Assembly (NCBI GenBank): GCA_032622095.1
Contig: CP136061.1
Coordinates: 127,110,754 to 127,174,753 of the forward strand
Reading direction: 5' to 3'
DNA: 64,000 bases
Origin: Siphonodentalium dalli
Taxonomy: Eukaryota > Mollusca > Scaphopoda > Gadilida > Siphonodentaliidae
The notes beneath the pieces are model-generated. The model worked only from the letters and a program-made list of their open reading frames with translations. It was not told the origin of the DNA and did no database searches. Both the position numbers and the translations under genes were made by a program. Each line of letters begins with the position of its first letter. Positions within the stretch are counted from its first letter, which is position 1. Below are positions 23,128-34,004 of this stretch, one piece after another.

Positions 23128-24175
23128 TGGAGATTAAGGGTCAGGTGCACGTTTTGCCAAAATTTCCTGGTATTTCAAAATGGATATAATCAAAATCTGC
23201 CAGGAATATCTCAGTGAAATTTGTACAAGCGATTATTGTGACACAATATTTATAAGAAGCACCAACCCATTGGATATTATAACTTCATTTAATTTACTTT
23301 TAAGGCATGAAAAATATTTAAAATTTCACTGTTTTCAGGTACCAAGAACTTTTTTTTTCAAAAGTGCAGTTCATATATCCGTGATATCATATCTCAATAC
23401 CACGAGAGGAGACATAATTATTCTTGATTAGTGAAATTTAATGATTAATTTCATTTAGAAAGGCAACTACCAATAAATAATTTTCTATATTTGAGAATGT
23501 TCATGTCATGCCTCTTGATCAATGAAATATTGGGCTGAGATGAGTTGTGGATCGTGGGTTCATAGCCAAGTTAAACATGGCCACCATATCTCTTAACACA
23601 GTGGCATAATGCAAGTTGATTAACCTCTGCTTGAGTGGACCACACTGAATACCAACATTTGTTTTCATTGGAAATATTTGTGACTGCTTTATTCTTCATT
23701 ATAATGATACATTATGCAATTAAGAATCTAATCAACATATGGTAAACAGGAAGCCTTTTTGGCCCCTCCCACTCCCCCATCCCTGACTCGAGCGACGCCA
23801 CGTTTTACATATTCAAACGACACTATTAGACTCATCGTATCATGGGGATGATAAGTTGTTCACCATCACTGAAGCAAGCACATTTGAAACAATGAACACC
23901 CATACCCGTGCCTCCGTAAATCTGATATATATAAGTTTGGTGGCCATCGGCGACAATAAAATGTCATCGATTTTGTTGCTCCGCCCCCTTTCTGTCCCTG
24001 GTATAAACAGCGTCATTTTTGAAAGGTTAAACTGCTCGAGGGGTGAAGGAATAGACCTCTCGGTCTATTCGACCATCCCGGGGTTAGCCCCCCAAATCAC
24101 ATTCTCTCTCATGTTAAACTGTATTTCCTCGTAAAAAGTTACCTTTGTTAGACCCCCTTTTGAACCATCTAGATT
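23128..24175 (+). mobile_element. Family A, second long copy
   Basis: Begins TTAAGGGTCAGGTGCACGTTTT and matches the reverse complement of 8690-10085 in block order, with some blocks absent. No coding capacity. It carries a 78-bp later insertion (24035-24112) flanked by 9-bp duplications. Confidence 0.75.
24035..24112 (+). mobile_element. 78-bp insertion with 9-bp TSD
   Basis: GTTAAACTG occurs at 24026-24034 and again at 24113-24121, and family A at 8.7 kb has no insert at the matching point. The insert has a hairpin AATAGACC-TCTC-GGTCTATT and shares about 57 bp with 37356-37410 on the opposite strand, ending near GGGGTTAGCCCCCCAAA. That other copy sits at the 3' side of the GC-rich insertion at 37.3-38.5 kb, so this may be a severely 5'-truncated copy of the same retroposed element. 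That link is inference. Confidence 0.7.
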
Positions 24176-24346
24176 GTCCAGCGCACGACTTCATATTTTA
24201 AACGCATTCATGGTCAATGTATACTGTCAAAATACGCCAGACAGTATACAGTGGAACACTGCATGATTAAAATAGCGTACATGTATATATGTTAAACGTT
24301 TCCATATCCGTCATGGTGACTGCCTGCATGGTTTCCGGGTATATAA

Positions 24347-24712
24347 ATGGTATCTCAGCAGAGTCAGCACATTCAATTAAAATGCTCAAACTGCAACGGT
24401 AACCACGCCACCACATTCAAAGGCTGCCCCAAATACATTCTCGCAATCAAAGGTGCCGAAACTAGGAAATTGTCGTACGCGACTATTGCAAAAAAACCGG
24501 CCGAACCTACCGACCCGCTCAGACTTGCCAATACACTTGTCACATGTCTGTTCGAATCCCACAAAATAAGGCACAAAAGCACGGAAAACGCACAAACTGA
24601 TATTATACGACTATTCAGTAACACTGTCAACAAGTACTATAAAACCGAAGTAACAGAGTGCCTCATTACGAGCCATGAGGCACGAATTCAAAAAAAGAAA
24701 CCATATAAATAA
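24347..24712 (+). pseudogene. LINE ORF1 fragment with zinc knuckle
   Basis: The 121-residue frame contains CSNCNGNHATTFKGCP at residues 13-28, a C-x2-C-x3-H-x6-C knuckle followed by a proline. This is the pattern of the nucleic-acid-binding ORF1 proteins of Jockey/I-type non-LTR retrotransposons, which bind the element RNA. Family ORF1 proteins are usually several hundred residues with more than one knuckle; here the upstream gag-like part is missing, and the ATG is probably just an internal one. The frame is followed after a short gap by an endonuclease-like reading frame, the normal ORF1-ORF2 order. It is a decayed, truncated copy. Confidence 0.7.
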
Positions 24713-24728
24713 GCAATAAATAAACGAG

Positions 24729-25032
24729 CAACCTTACCGATGAAGTCATAGCAATTCAGATTACCATCAAAAATAGAAAAACAACCCTAATTTCCCTATA
24801 TGTCCCACCTGCCAAAACTCCCCCGCAATTAAAAACGTTTAAGCAGTTTGTAGATAAATATAATAACTGCATCTTCATGGGTGACCTCAACGCTAAACAT
24901 CTGCAGTCAGATGCTCGTAGCCCGTTTATATATAACCATGGGTATATGCCAGATATAACCCTACAAAAAAAACAACGCCGTTCTGTTGACCGTGTATTTA
25001 TCCATGGTGTGTGTGTCTGTGGTTGTCCGTAA
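24729..25032 (+). pseudogene. LINE ORF2 endonuclease fragment
   Basis: An open stretch without its own ATG encodes, in order, ITIKNRKTTLISLYVPPAK, then FMGDLNAKH, then RRSVDRVFIHG. The Y-x-PP phrase and the GDLNAKH phrase are hallmarks of the apurinic-type endonuclease domain of Jockey/I-clade LINEs; the aspartate and asparagine of GD-N belong to the active site. The domain would nick target DNA to prime reverse transcription. It is internally shortened between GDLNAKH and the end, and no reverse transcriptase domain follows. Spacing to ORF1 is 16 bases. The call rests on motifs; the exact clade needs a search. Confidence 0.7.
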
Positions 25033-25334
25033 CCTAGTGCCCGGTGTTATTGCTTTGAACGGTAATCATGTTCGACTGGTGTTGTTAGATTGGTAATGAG
25101 ATTAGCGGTTACTTTGTCTTGTCTGGTCATATTTACTGTTTGAACTTTTCTGAAATAGACGCACTTTTTATACTAGAACAACAGGAGAGCAGGGAACTCG
25201 CACGTTGAGTTGGTTTAAGGGTTTTTAGAAAAAGTATTTATATGATTATATAGAGGCAAACAGAACGATACCATATATATACTATATGCGATTGCATCCA
25301 ATTTGGATTTATTGGGATGTCTTTGGTCTCCAAT
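25033..25334. other. No gene seen
   Basis: Flank of the LINE remnant; nothing recognised. Confidence 0.4.
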
Positions 25335-25505
25335 ATATCCCCGACGCAGGGGCTATACGATTCCCCGACAGGTGGCCGGGCTTTAGCTACCGTACCGGGT
25401 TGACCATTGCAGATCTCACCGATGGGGGGTGACTATCCCTCCCCGACATGGTGGGGTTGTAGGCTTCTAGCTCTCTGACTGCTCACCGGGTGCCACCCAA
25501 CATTA
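25335..25505 (+). repeat. Dispersed repeat H, copy 1
   Basis: Resembles 52610-52765: shared order of CCCCGA, CTACCGTACCGGGTTGACCATTGCAGAT (CTACCAGGCTGACTATTGCAGAT in copy 2) and a GGGGG stretch with CTAACCCT/CTATCCCT. GC-rich compared with flanks. Confidence 0.55.
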
Positions 25506-25639
25506 TTTAGTATCGATGATTTCTTGTCTTCATTGAATGCAAGACCGCGCTCTTATCGTGGGGTGCCAAGCAGGGACGTGTCGATGGGGTGGTTATGCAG
25601 GGGTCTTACCTCCCCAAACTGTAGTCAAATCTAATGCAA

Positions 25640-26235
25640 CATTAATTAAAAAATTCACACCAAAATTAGGTTGAAATTTTTCTCGTAGTTTGATTATCCA
25701 ACAATTTCTTAGTGACGAATTTGTTGTTTTTAGACCAACAGTTGCATATTTCCATTTCATTTGCAAAATTATGCACTGAAATGGCCATCAGTTGGCAATT
25801 TTCAAACCTAAGGGTGAGTGTCAGGTTAAAAATTTCCCCGAATTGGAAAGTTTGAGGCCAGTCTAGATGCTAGGATTGTCAAATTTTCATTTTCATATTT
25901 TCAAAATGTTCTCACATCGGTCTAACAGTCGGCCGACCCGTGTGTTCTGTGTCCTTGCCAGTAGTTACTTTCTAATTAATTTAAGAAAAAATAAATTGGG
26001 GTGTAAATTTGTCTGGCGTTATACCACTAGATGTTAGGATTTTTATTATCTCATACTGGGCCGAACCATCCTTTTCACCCCCCCCCCCCTTGCATGACCA
26101 GTGGCCACAAGACTACTGGTCCATTTATAATAGGCTACCGTCTAGTACCAACGAAAACCCTTTAGCCAAGTCCCGAGTGCCAAATTTTCCAGACTCAACC
26201 AGCGGTTCCCCTCGCAACTTAGTTTCTGCTTTTTA
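25640..26235 (+). repeat. Dispersed repeat family E, copy 2
   Basis: Same-orientation relative of 1889-2655, about 600 bp, with moderate divergence and several indels. The C run at 26079-26089 is in the place of a C-rich segment of copy 1. The 90-codon frame 26009-26281 falls within it and is not supported. Confidence 0.65.
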
Positions 26236-26448
26236 TCCGAAAATACACTTCACCGGCGGCAATATATTGACCATACTCTGAATGAAAACGCTTCCGTGGC
26301 GATCACACGATAACGTCGTGCTGCAAGTGAGACTATAATTGTGTAGTAGAAATGATACGGAAGACCGATTGTCAAAAAACGCAACATAAAAAAACACAGG
26401 ACAAGGCTTATCTATGGAGCCCGGGAGGTGACATGGTAAATATATTTT

Positions 26449-26740
26449 ATAATCCGTGCGCACGGATTAATAATCCGTGCGCACGAAATAGTAATCCGTG
26501 CGCACGAATTAATAAACCGTGCGCACGAATTAATAATCCGTGCGCACGAAATAGTAATCCGTGCGCACGAACTTCTAATTCGTGCGCACGAATTAATAAA
26601 CCGTGCGCACGAATTAATAATCCGTGCGCACGAAATACTAATCCGTGCGCACGAATTACTAATTCGTGCGCACGAAATAGTAATCCGTGCGCACGAATTA
26701 ATAAACCGTGCGCACGAATTAATAATCCGTGCGCACGGTA
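26449..26740. repeat. CCGTGCGCACGG palindromic satellite, 14 copies
   Basis: Fourteen units of 21 bp, each with the core CGTGCGCACG and linkers such as AATTAATAA or AAATAGTAA. A higher-order pattern of four to five units recurs. Because 21 is a multiple of three the array reads open in several frames on both strands (repeating PCARIN-type or RAHGLL-type peptides); this is a by-product and not evidence of a protein. Confidence 0.95.
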
Positions 26741-27198
26741 TAACATATATAAATACTGTCCTATCGGTAATTCAGTCAAAATGGCCTCACGCCTGCGGAC
26801 TCCTTTACAACGCAGTTGCGACAACAAATTATACATGAAAATATGTTTGATACGTGGGTGCTTCCCTGGGGGTATGCGACCGTATGCCAGTAGGGCTTAC
26901 TTAGTTACAAATTATATTAGGCTGTGGTGTCCACGTGGGCTCACGATTGGAGTATTTGCCCATATGGACCATGGTGACTAGTTAGTGTGCCCCGCGCGTG
27001 TGTAAGCCAGTTCCGGACTGCACATTCATGTATACATATATAAACCGGATGCTATGTGATGCTCACGGATAGTATGCCAGTATATTTCACTCTAAAGTAT
27101 ACATGCATATAATGGATCGTTGCGCAGTGACGACTGCACCATACCGATATATGAGGGGGACCACCCCCTTTTCGTACGCCGGATTCCGGGGTTAATAT

Positions 27199-27290
27199 AG
27201 AGTATTCCGGATGCCGAGTGTCAGTACTCCGGATGCCGAAACCTGTATATTTCGTATTCCGGATGCCTAAATTACCATGACAGATATTAT
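27199..27290. repeat. ATTCCGGATGCC repeats, left arm
   Basis: GTATTCCGGATGCC and variants occur about four times in 90 bp; inverted counterparts lie at 30110-30185. Confidence 0.75.
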
Positions 27291-27429
27291 TAACGCACCC
27301 GGTGTATACTGTTCTACATTAAAGTTGTACTGCGACCCCGAGCCCGGTAAAAGCTTTAGTTGAAATTTCAATTTCGTTTATTTATTGTCGTTGATTTTGG
27401 TTTGTGAAAAGCTATGCCAATTACAAATA

Positions 27430-28925
27430 CAAATTGGGAACACTTAGGTGAAGAACTGTCCTTATATCATATCCAGGTGGAAGTCCCCCAAAATCTAGAA
27501 TGGCGCCTGCAATGGCCGAGATATTTTTGAAGAGTCACCGAAGTTCCCGAAGTTCCACATCGTTGGGCATTATTTTCGAGACAACTGGACACATGCTGGC
27601 AGTTGAGTTGGAAATACTGATGTGAAGTGATTGCCTTGCATCTCATGCAATGGGTTGTTTTCCGAATTGAGGATGGCGGCCAAGATGGCGGCCGTAGTTT
27701 GAAAACAGGCTCACATTCCTTTACTTTCTTGCGATGGGCCTTATTGTGCGCGATTTATGCCCACAATTGCATGTTCATATGGAAAATTTATATGAAGTAC
27801 TCAATTGAGTTTGGCAAATTCTCAGTCAAGATGGCGACCAAACTAGCGGCCAGAAATTGAAAAGAAGTCGATATTATCACAGACTAATTTCAACTTTTTG
27901 TCATTATTTCAATGGACAAAACGGTACATAATATAATCAATCTATTAGTTCCAACATAAGTCGTAGTCTTCTGGAAGGATGAAAACCCACAATTAATAAT
28001 GTGGCATTTCGAAATCCATTCTCCACTAAGCGGCCATAATGGCCGTAACCGTATATAGGTGCGCTGAATAGTCATATTTTGACTTCCAAGAATCAAAACA
28101 ACAGTACCTGAGTTTATTCTGATTTGCCACATTCAGCATTATCTGGACCAGTTTCCGTCTCTTCGTCAAATTAATCTATCTCGCTCACACCAACAGAGTT
28201 TTCTAAACTTCTCTGTAGAAAGGTCCCACTAATCGGAATGTTTCAAACAATGCATATGTCGGTGCCGGTCTCTATCTGCGTATGTTCAGCTTTGGTGACA
28301 TAATGAGGATAACAACATGTACACCTGATGATCTTCCCAAACAGCCACTTCTCAATATATGGTTCATCAATTCACATACTCGTCTAATGCACTGACGTAC
28401 CCGGAAAACTTCTGTATATGGCTTCGAATGTTGAAAGCCTGACATTTGACGGATGCCTTTCTGATAAGGCGTAGAATACCATACTACATAATATACCCAC
28501 ACTTCTTGCCCGCCTACTTGACTGAGTATCAATTGCCAAACTCAAATGAATACATACTTCATGTCAATGTTCCATATCAACATGTAGTGGTGGGTAGGAA
28601 TCGCAAAACAATGACGCCCATCGTGGGAGGGTGGATGAGTGTGGGGGTGTTTTCAAATCTCGGTCGCCATTTTGGCCGCCATCTTCGATTTGGGAAACAA
28701 TTTCTTGTATGAGATGTAAGGTAGTTACTTCGCCTCAGTGTGTCCAACTCAACTGTGAGAATCGGTGGGGTTGTCTCGACAATAATGCTCAGTGATGTGA
28801 ATGTTGGGGAGTTTCGGTGATTTTTTCAAAATCTGTCCGCCATTGTAGGCGTCATTTTGGATTTGTGAGACTTTTGTTTGGATGTGGCAAATGGACAGTT
28901 CTTCGGCTAAGTGTTCCCAACTCAC
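27430..28925. repeat. Palindrome rich in GGCCGCCATCTTG
   Basis: 27430-27860 pairs with the reverse complement of about 28490-28925, centred near 28175 (landmarks GGGAACACTTAG..GAAGAACTGTCC, GAGACAACT/GAGACAACC, GAGTTTGGCAA). The inner 600 bp has diverged. Copies of AAGATGGCGGCC or its complement sit in the arms at about 27670, 27681, 27828, 28665, 28676 and 28840. Further diverged units extend right to about 29570. No gene is supported inside. Confidence 0.75.
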
Positions 28926-29523
28926 AATAGTAAGCAGGTATGGGGTTGTCGTGACAATAACGCTCACCGATGTTAAAATCAGTGATTTTCAGCTATTTTT
29001 ATACTTTGTTATACTATTTTGGCCGCCATCTTGAATTTGGGCGAATATTCCTCAACTCAGATATAAGAGGAATTCTTGCTCGAGTATCTCCTGCACATAT
29101 ATATGCATAGGTGTTGTTATTATATCAATGACATTCATTGATTCGAAACATTACATCGTGTTATCAGCGTCGATTCGGCTTTGACCTATTATTCTGGTAC
29201 TTGGGAAAACGTGATATCGGACAAAAATATCCCACAATGAATGTACATTATGGTCCCCTTGTGTTCGCCAATATCTCTTCTATGCGATAAATGTATAAAT
29301 TTACGCCAAGATGCCAATATTTTTCCACAGAGACAAACGAAAGGTGGTGAAATGTCAGAAAAATACCATATTTTCACATTTCGGTGGCCATCTTGACCGC
29401 CATGTTGGAATCTGGTATCAGATTTTTGGATAATTTGTAATGGTTGTATATTAGCATAACGAATCGAACGGAAACAAGACCGCTTGTGGTATCATCTTTA
29501 CTATAATGGTGATCAAAGATACC
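28926..29523. repeat. Diverged extra units of the palindrome arm
   Basis: Continues the 170-180 bp unit seen in the right arm, with TGGCCGCCATCTTGAATTTGG at 29020 and GTGGCCATCTTGACCGCCATG near 29382. No supported gene. Confidence 0.5.
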
Positions 29524-29952
29524 AGGTGCATATACAAAAAATGGCCTCCACGATGGCCGCCATCTTGTCTGGAGTCTCTGCGGCCACTTTTTTTCTTGTT
29601 AACAACAGAAATAAATTAGAGACATTGAGAAAGAACATTAGTGGGGTGAAGTTGAGTCCTGGGGGTGCAGAGGCCGACCAATATCTCCTGGATAAATCGT
29701 TCCGAATGGAATTCAGTTCATCACGCCGCCCGGAACAGCGGAGTTTTTGTTTGTTTGTCAAATGGAACCAATATTTCATTATGGGAGCTAAAAACCCTCC
29801 TCATCAATGAGTCCGTTGTTACTCAGTGGGCCGCATCGTTTGGTGTGGAGAATTTCAAAACAAAAATATCATTGAAGAGGCTAAAACCAGACCCAGATTC
29901 CCCCATGGAAGGTTTTTATGCTGTGACACGGAGACGGAATGGAGCAACGTAA
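29524..29952 (+). pseudogene. Unrecognised frame broken by a frameshift
   Basis: One frame (29484-29810) gives protein-like sequence up to about 29790 (for example GGAEADQYLLDKSFRMEF), and a second frame (to 29952) continues with similar quality (SVVTQWAASFGVENFKTKISLKRLK). A one- or two-base shift near 29790 would join them. The region overlaps GGCCGCCAT repeats at its start. I recognise no domain. It may be a decayed transposon gene inside the 26.4-31.1 kb structure. Confidence 0.3.
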
Positions 29953-30384
29953 AGGGATAGTTGCATAGCGCTCACACGTCTCATTCTTTCTTTGAGTTTA
30001 TATAGCTGGTATATATGGTCATATATAGAATGAATTGCACATTTGATACTATACCAATGCGTTGTTTTAGCTATAAACGTTTGACAACAATGGGTTAAAT
30101 TGGAATAAATAGTATTCCGGATGCCATCCTCTGTTATGGAGTATTCCAGATGCCACCCCCCATTTTAGGCCGGATGCCGGATGCCAGAGGGGTGGGGTGG
30201 CCCCCCTCATATATATGATATCAGGAATGGCCGAAATGGAGTGTAAGATGTAGGATACCCTCTTCAGCAAGACTAAATACTGAAGACATGCATCAGTATT
30301 TATTTTTGTGGAAGATGGAATGAGGGTCAATTAGGGAAGGGGGGGGGGGGGTAAAGTGCATTTCATGGGCTGAATTGAATATAA
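29953..30384. other. No gene; inverted ATTCCGGATGCC block and G run
   Basis: 30100-30215 is the inverted partner of 27150-27290. A G run of 12 lies at 30340-30351. Confidence 0.5.
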
Positions 30385-30560
30385 TAGACCCATGTGTAAG
30401 CCAGTTCCGGACTGAACAGTTTTTACATGTACGGGCATATAGATGTGACCCGCGGTGCCTTATGGCCACGGGGAGTATGAGTATCCCATTTTCCTTAACT
30501 CTATAATATAGATACTCATATCGATCGTTGTGCAATGATTTTTCCACCGTGCAACATGGC
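30385..30560 (+). repeat. Arm segment in direct orientation
   Basis: ATGTGTAAGCCAGTTCCGGACTG and, later, ATCGTTG(C/T)GCA(G/A)TGA match 26995-27150 in the same direction, although the surrounding arms are inverted copies and the position mirrors the left one. This implies an inversion inside one arm. Confidence 0.6.
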
Positions 30561-30784
30561 AGGTATGGCATTGAAACAATAGCTTTTGGTCCACCCCATG
30601 TGCACCTGTTATCCACACCCATATATATACCACAAACATGCATGCATGTTAGGAGCTCGCCAGGTAAAACTCATCATAGGGGGACGACGGGTTATTAGTC
30701 AACAATGGTATTATGTTCAGTTCAACATATAACGAAGACACTTTATCCCCATTGACATTCCTTGGGAAATGCAAGGGGGATTGT

Positions 30785-30976
30785 TAATCCGTGCGCACGG
30801 ATTACTAATTCGCGCGCACGCATTATTAATTCGTGCGCACGGATTACTATTTCGTGCGCACGAATTATTAATTCGTGCGCACGGATTAGTAATTCGTGCG
30901 CACGGATTATTAATTCGTGCGCACGGATTATTAATTCGTGCGCACGAATTATTAATCCGTGCGCACGGATTATAAA
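30785..30976. repeat. CCGTGCGCACGG palindromic satellite, 9 copies
   Basis: Nine 21-bp units, mostly TTCGTGCGCACG with linker GATTATTAA. Flanked on the right by the inverted copy of the sequence at 26416-26450. Confidence 0.95.
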
Positions 30977-31068
30977 ATATATTTACCATGTCACCTCCCG
31001 GGCTCCATACTTATCGATCCGAACTGTGGAGTGTGTTTTCGTTGTGTATTTCTCGAATATACCCATGG

Positions 31069-31974
31069 TTATATATAAACAGGCTACGAGCATCTGACTG
31101 TGGTGCTTTAATTATAAAACACGTGTGTTTTTACTAAAACATACCACATGTCTTATAAGTGTGTCTCTCATGTGTTTTTAATTAAACGCGTTTATAGGAA
31201 ATTATTTTTTGCAGTGCATATACAACGTATATATAGTCCGAGCATTCGATAGTACGGAGGTTTGTCTCGGACTATCAAACTTCAAACCATCGAACGGCAT
31301 TGTATCGTCGTAAAGAAATTATACATAGGCCTACGCCATACTATACGGTATACTATTAAACATGTAGTGTCTTTTCAGTATAGAAATAAAGTTCTGGTTC
31401 GTGTCAAATTGTATGGATATTTAGTATCTGCTTTTACTTCGAAGGTATAACTTCGATCACATGTTGGAACAAATGTTGCACAAAAGACAGCGATGTTACG
31501 ACACATAAACTGTCATTGTTTAATTGAAAAAAGAGTAACGATCGAGTGCTTCAAAACACATATTTTTCACAGGTGCCGTTATCGTCATATATACTTAGTT
31601 GATTGAACATATTTATTGTGACCCAAACATTTACAAAACAAAAAGAGTACATAGGAAAATCGGCCACCTTGTATTGATGACCTATAGTATTTCACTGGTG
31701 CAGCTTGCATGCATGCAGCTGGTGGCTATTATGAGTAAAAGTAAAAACGGCAGCATGAACAATGGAGGAAAGCGTTTGGATATAGATGCATTGTTTTGTC
31801 AGCCCAAACGCAGAACGAGAAGAAAGGCAACGAATTTGATGCTCGTTATTTAATTATTAAATATCATCGTTATTATTGTTTTATATTATAAAATTATAAT
31901 CTTTGTTAAATAATTCCATTGCCCAAATACATTTGATTTTAAACTATAAATTTTATACTTTTTTATTGAAAAAA
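31069..31974. other. No gene; small hairpin
   Basis: 31226-31277 has TAGTCCGAG and CTCGGACTA about 23 bases apart. The 84-codon frame at 31599-31853 is not recognised. Confidence 0.4.
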
Positions 31975-32092
31975 GCAAGGTCCCAGTCGTCCAGTCTCAA
32001 GGTCCCAATCGTCCTGACTCAAGGTTTCAATCGTCCTGACCCAAGGTCCCAATCGTCCATGGTCCCAGTCGTCCAAGGACCCAATCGATACA
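31975..32092. repeat. Tandem AAGGTCCCAATCGTCC repeat
   Basis: Five to six imperfect copies of a unit of about 20-22 bp, AAGGTCCCAATCGTCCTGACTC. Confidence 0.85.
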
Positions 32093-33589
32093 TCCATTGA
32101 TCCGAGTAAATTTAATTATCACTAGCTCCATATATAAGCTACATAAACTGAGATTTATGTTTACGTGTGCATACCCAGATTGGAACATATAAAATTTATG
32201 TAACTTAATATTATTCCTTTTCTAGTTATTTTAATATCAGTATCCGATTGATTTTTCAATGGACACAGGACACAACAAAACGCGTCGTTTTGAATGTATA
32301 GTATCCATAAAAAAATCCCGGGGGATGTCCCCCGTACCCCCACCTACCATGGGCGGGGGTGTCCCCTCTCGTGCTCACACCGGTTCGGCTCGGATGATGC
32401 TATGCATCATATATGCCTATATATATTAATGGCGACCCCCCCCCCCCCTTCAAAATTTCTGGATCCGCCCCTGACTGCACCATATAATATAGTCGGTAAT
32501 GTATACGATGTTGACATCACTTCTCGGATATACAATTTGTCATCTAGAATACTTTGAAATTAAAATTCAAATGACACACAGTCATCATCATTATTTTGCC
32601 GCATATATGGGTCAATAAGTTATACACATTCACCGTCAACAAAAGCAACGCTTATAATTATATATAATGATAGCGATTTTGGAAAATAAGACCGCAAATT
32701 TCAATGACATTCATATTACTTTTTGAGTTATACGCTGCAGCATTCTTCATTAATCTGTTTCGATATTCTGGTCTATTGAGTACCACTTTCATTGGTCTGA
32801 TTTTCCCAGAGATTTTCTTCCCTATCCGTGAAAAACTGCAAATGTTTAATTGTTCTTTTCTCGGTAGTTTCTATTACCATGATTACTGTGTGTAGTTGCG
32901 TTTAATCAGCTTTTTCTGAATGATGCATAAACTATGCGGCTTCGCCATGCATCTGAACACTTGTTGAGTATTTATATAACTTTTTGTTTGTTGATCATTA
33001 AAGGTTCCCAGACAAGCCCCTACCATATGTCTTATGTCACATCCCATATATGACAAAATACAAATAAGCACAAGACGTTCACATAGTTCAAGAACTCAGG
33101 TTACAACAAATATGATATTGGTGACTTTACATTTTACATGGCTATATACTTACACCCCTACATGCAATCGAGCTATGAACATTTAAAGAAACTCAGTGTC
33201 TTCGGGTGGAGTTCTTGTGGAATAAGATAAAAATCTGTAATGCAACTATATACCGTCAACATGTAGTCAAGTACAAGCAAAATAAATTGACTTTGTTCTT
33301 ACTTTCCTAATTAATACGACCTTCAATAATGATAGTTCCCATGTAAACTTTACTGTTACAGTGGAATTACCGATAAATGTCCAATTAGTCCAATAAGATA
33401 CTAAAGTTTATTGAAAACTTTACGGTAAACATTGGAAAAGGTCAAAGCATTGAACAATATTCTGAGAATTATTTTAGGCTAAACTAGTTGAACTTACTAT
33501 GTGCACGTTCATCGATGTTTGTTGACAAATCACTGTAACAGTTTTGTTTACATAACAATAGTTTCAACACACAAAATATCGTTATTAGA
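32093..33589. other. No gene; C run beside a hAT-like end
   Basis: 32447-32474 ends in CTGGATCCGCCCCTG, the complement of CAGGGGCGGATCCAG, a phrase often found at hAT-type termini in invertebrates, next to a C run at 32437-32449. No matching left end was found. The rest is AT-rich without supported genes. Confidence 0.4.
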
Positions 33590-34004
33590 GAGTTATTACT
33601 CTATACTAATACAACTCAAGTATGTGTGTTCGTTTGTTTGTCGGCTTATGGGCGGCCAAACGGGTAGACCATCGGGGCTGAACATGTGTTTATATGGGTA
33701 TTTTGACCCAGGGATCGTTATTAGATAGGCCCCGTTCACCTCAGATGTATTAAATGGCACTACTAATTATTGTATATATATGTTGGCTAGATGCGACCAA
33801 ACTGTTGGATCTTCGGAGCTGAAAAATTGACCCAGGAAATCTTATTAGATATGTCCTGTTGATACCAGATGTCTTAAAATGACATTAATGATTAATCTAA
33901 CTAATTAAATAATTAATTTTATACTCAATATGGTTGCAATCTGGTCGGTGAAAATTGAAACACTTCGATAAATTGACATGTAGCGTGTCGTGGGATAGAT
34001 GCAG
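33590..34004 (+). repeat. Two diverged tandem units of about 130 bp
   Basis: Units share GACCA(T/A)CGGGGCTGAA-like, TTGACCCAGG, CTTATTAGATA and CAGATGT segments around 33620-33760 and 33790-33920. Confidence 0.45.

Larger units (their letters stand above)
26360..31068. mobile_element. Large inverted-repeat structure with satellite arms
   Basis: The outer arms pair: 26360-26468 with the reverse complement of about 30958-31068 (landmark GGAGCCCGGGAGGTGACATGG). The mid parts also pair: 27150-27290 with the reverse complement of 30100-30215 (ATATGAGGGGG and repeated ATTCCGGATGCC). Both pairs share a centre near 28.7 kb, so they probably belong to one element or one foldback duplication of about 4.7 kb. 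Each arm carries a CCGTGCGCACGG array. No transposase, target duplication or exact terminus was found. Confidence 0.6.

Noticed and set aside
26352-26981. 209-codon frame with repeated PCARIN-like peptide, and the 129-codon frame on the other strand
   Set aside because: Both arise because the 21-bp palindromic unit is a multiple of three and lacks stops; they are mirror frames of the same satellite.
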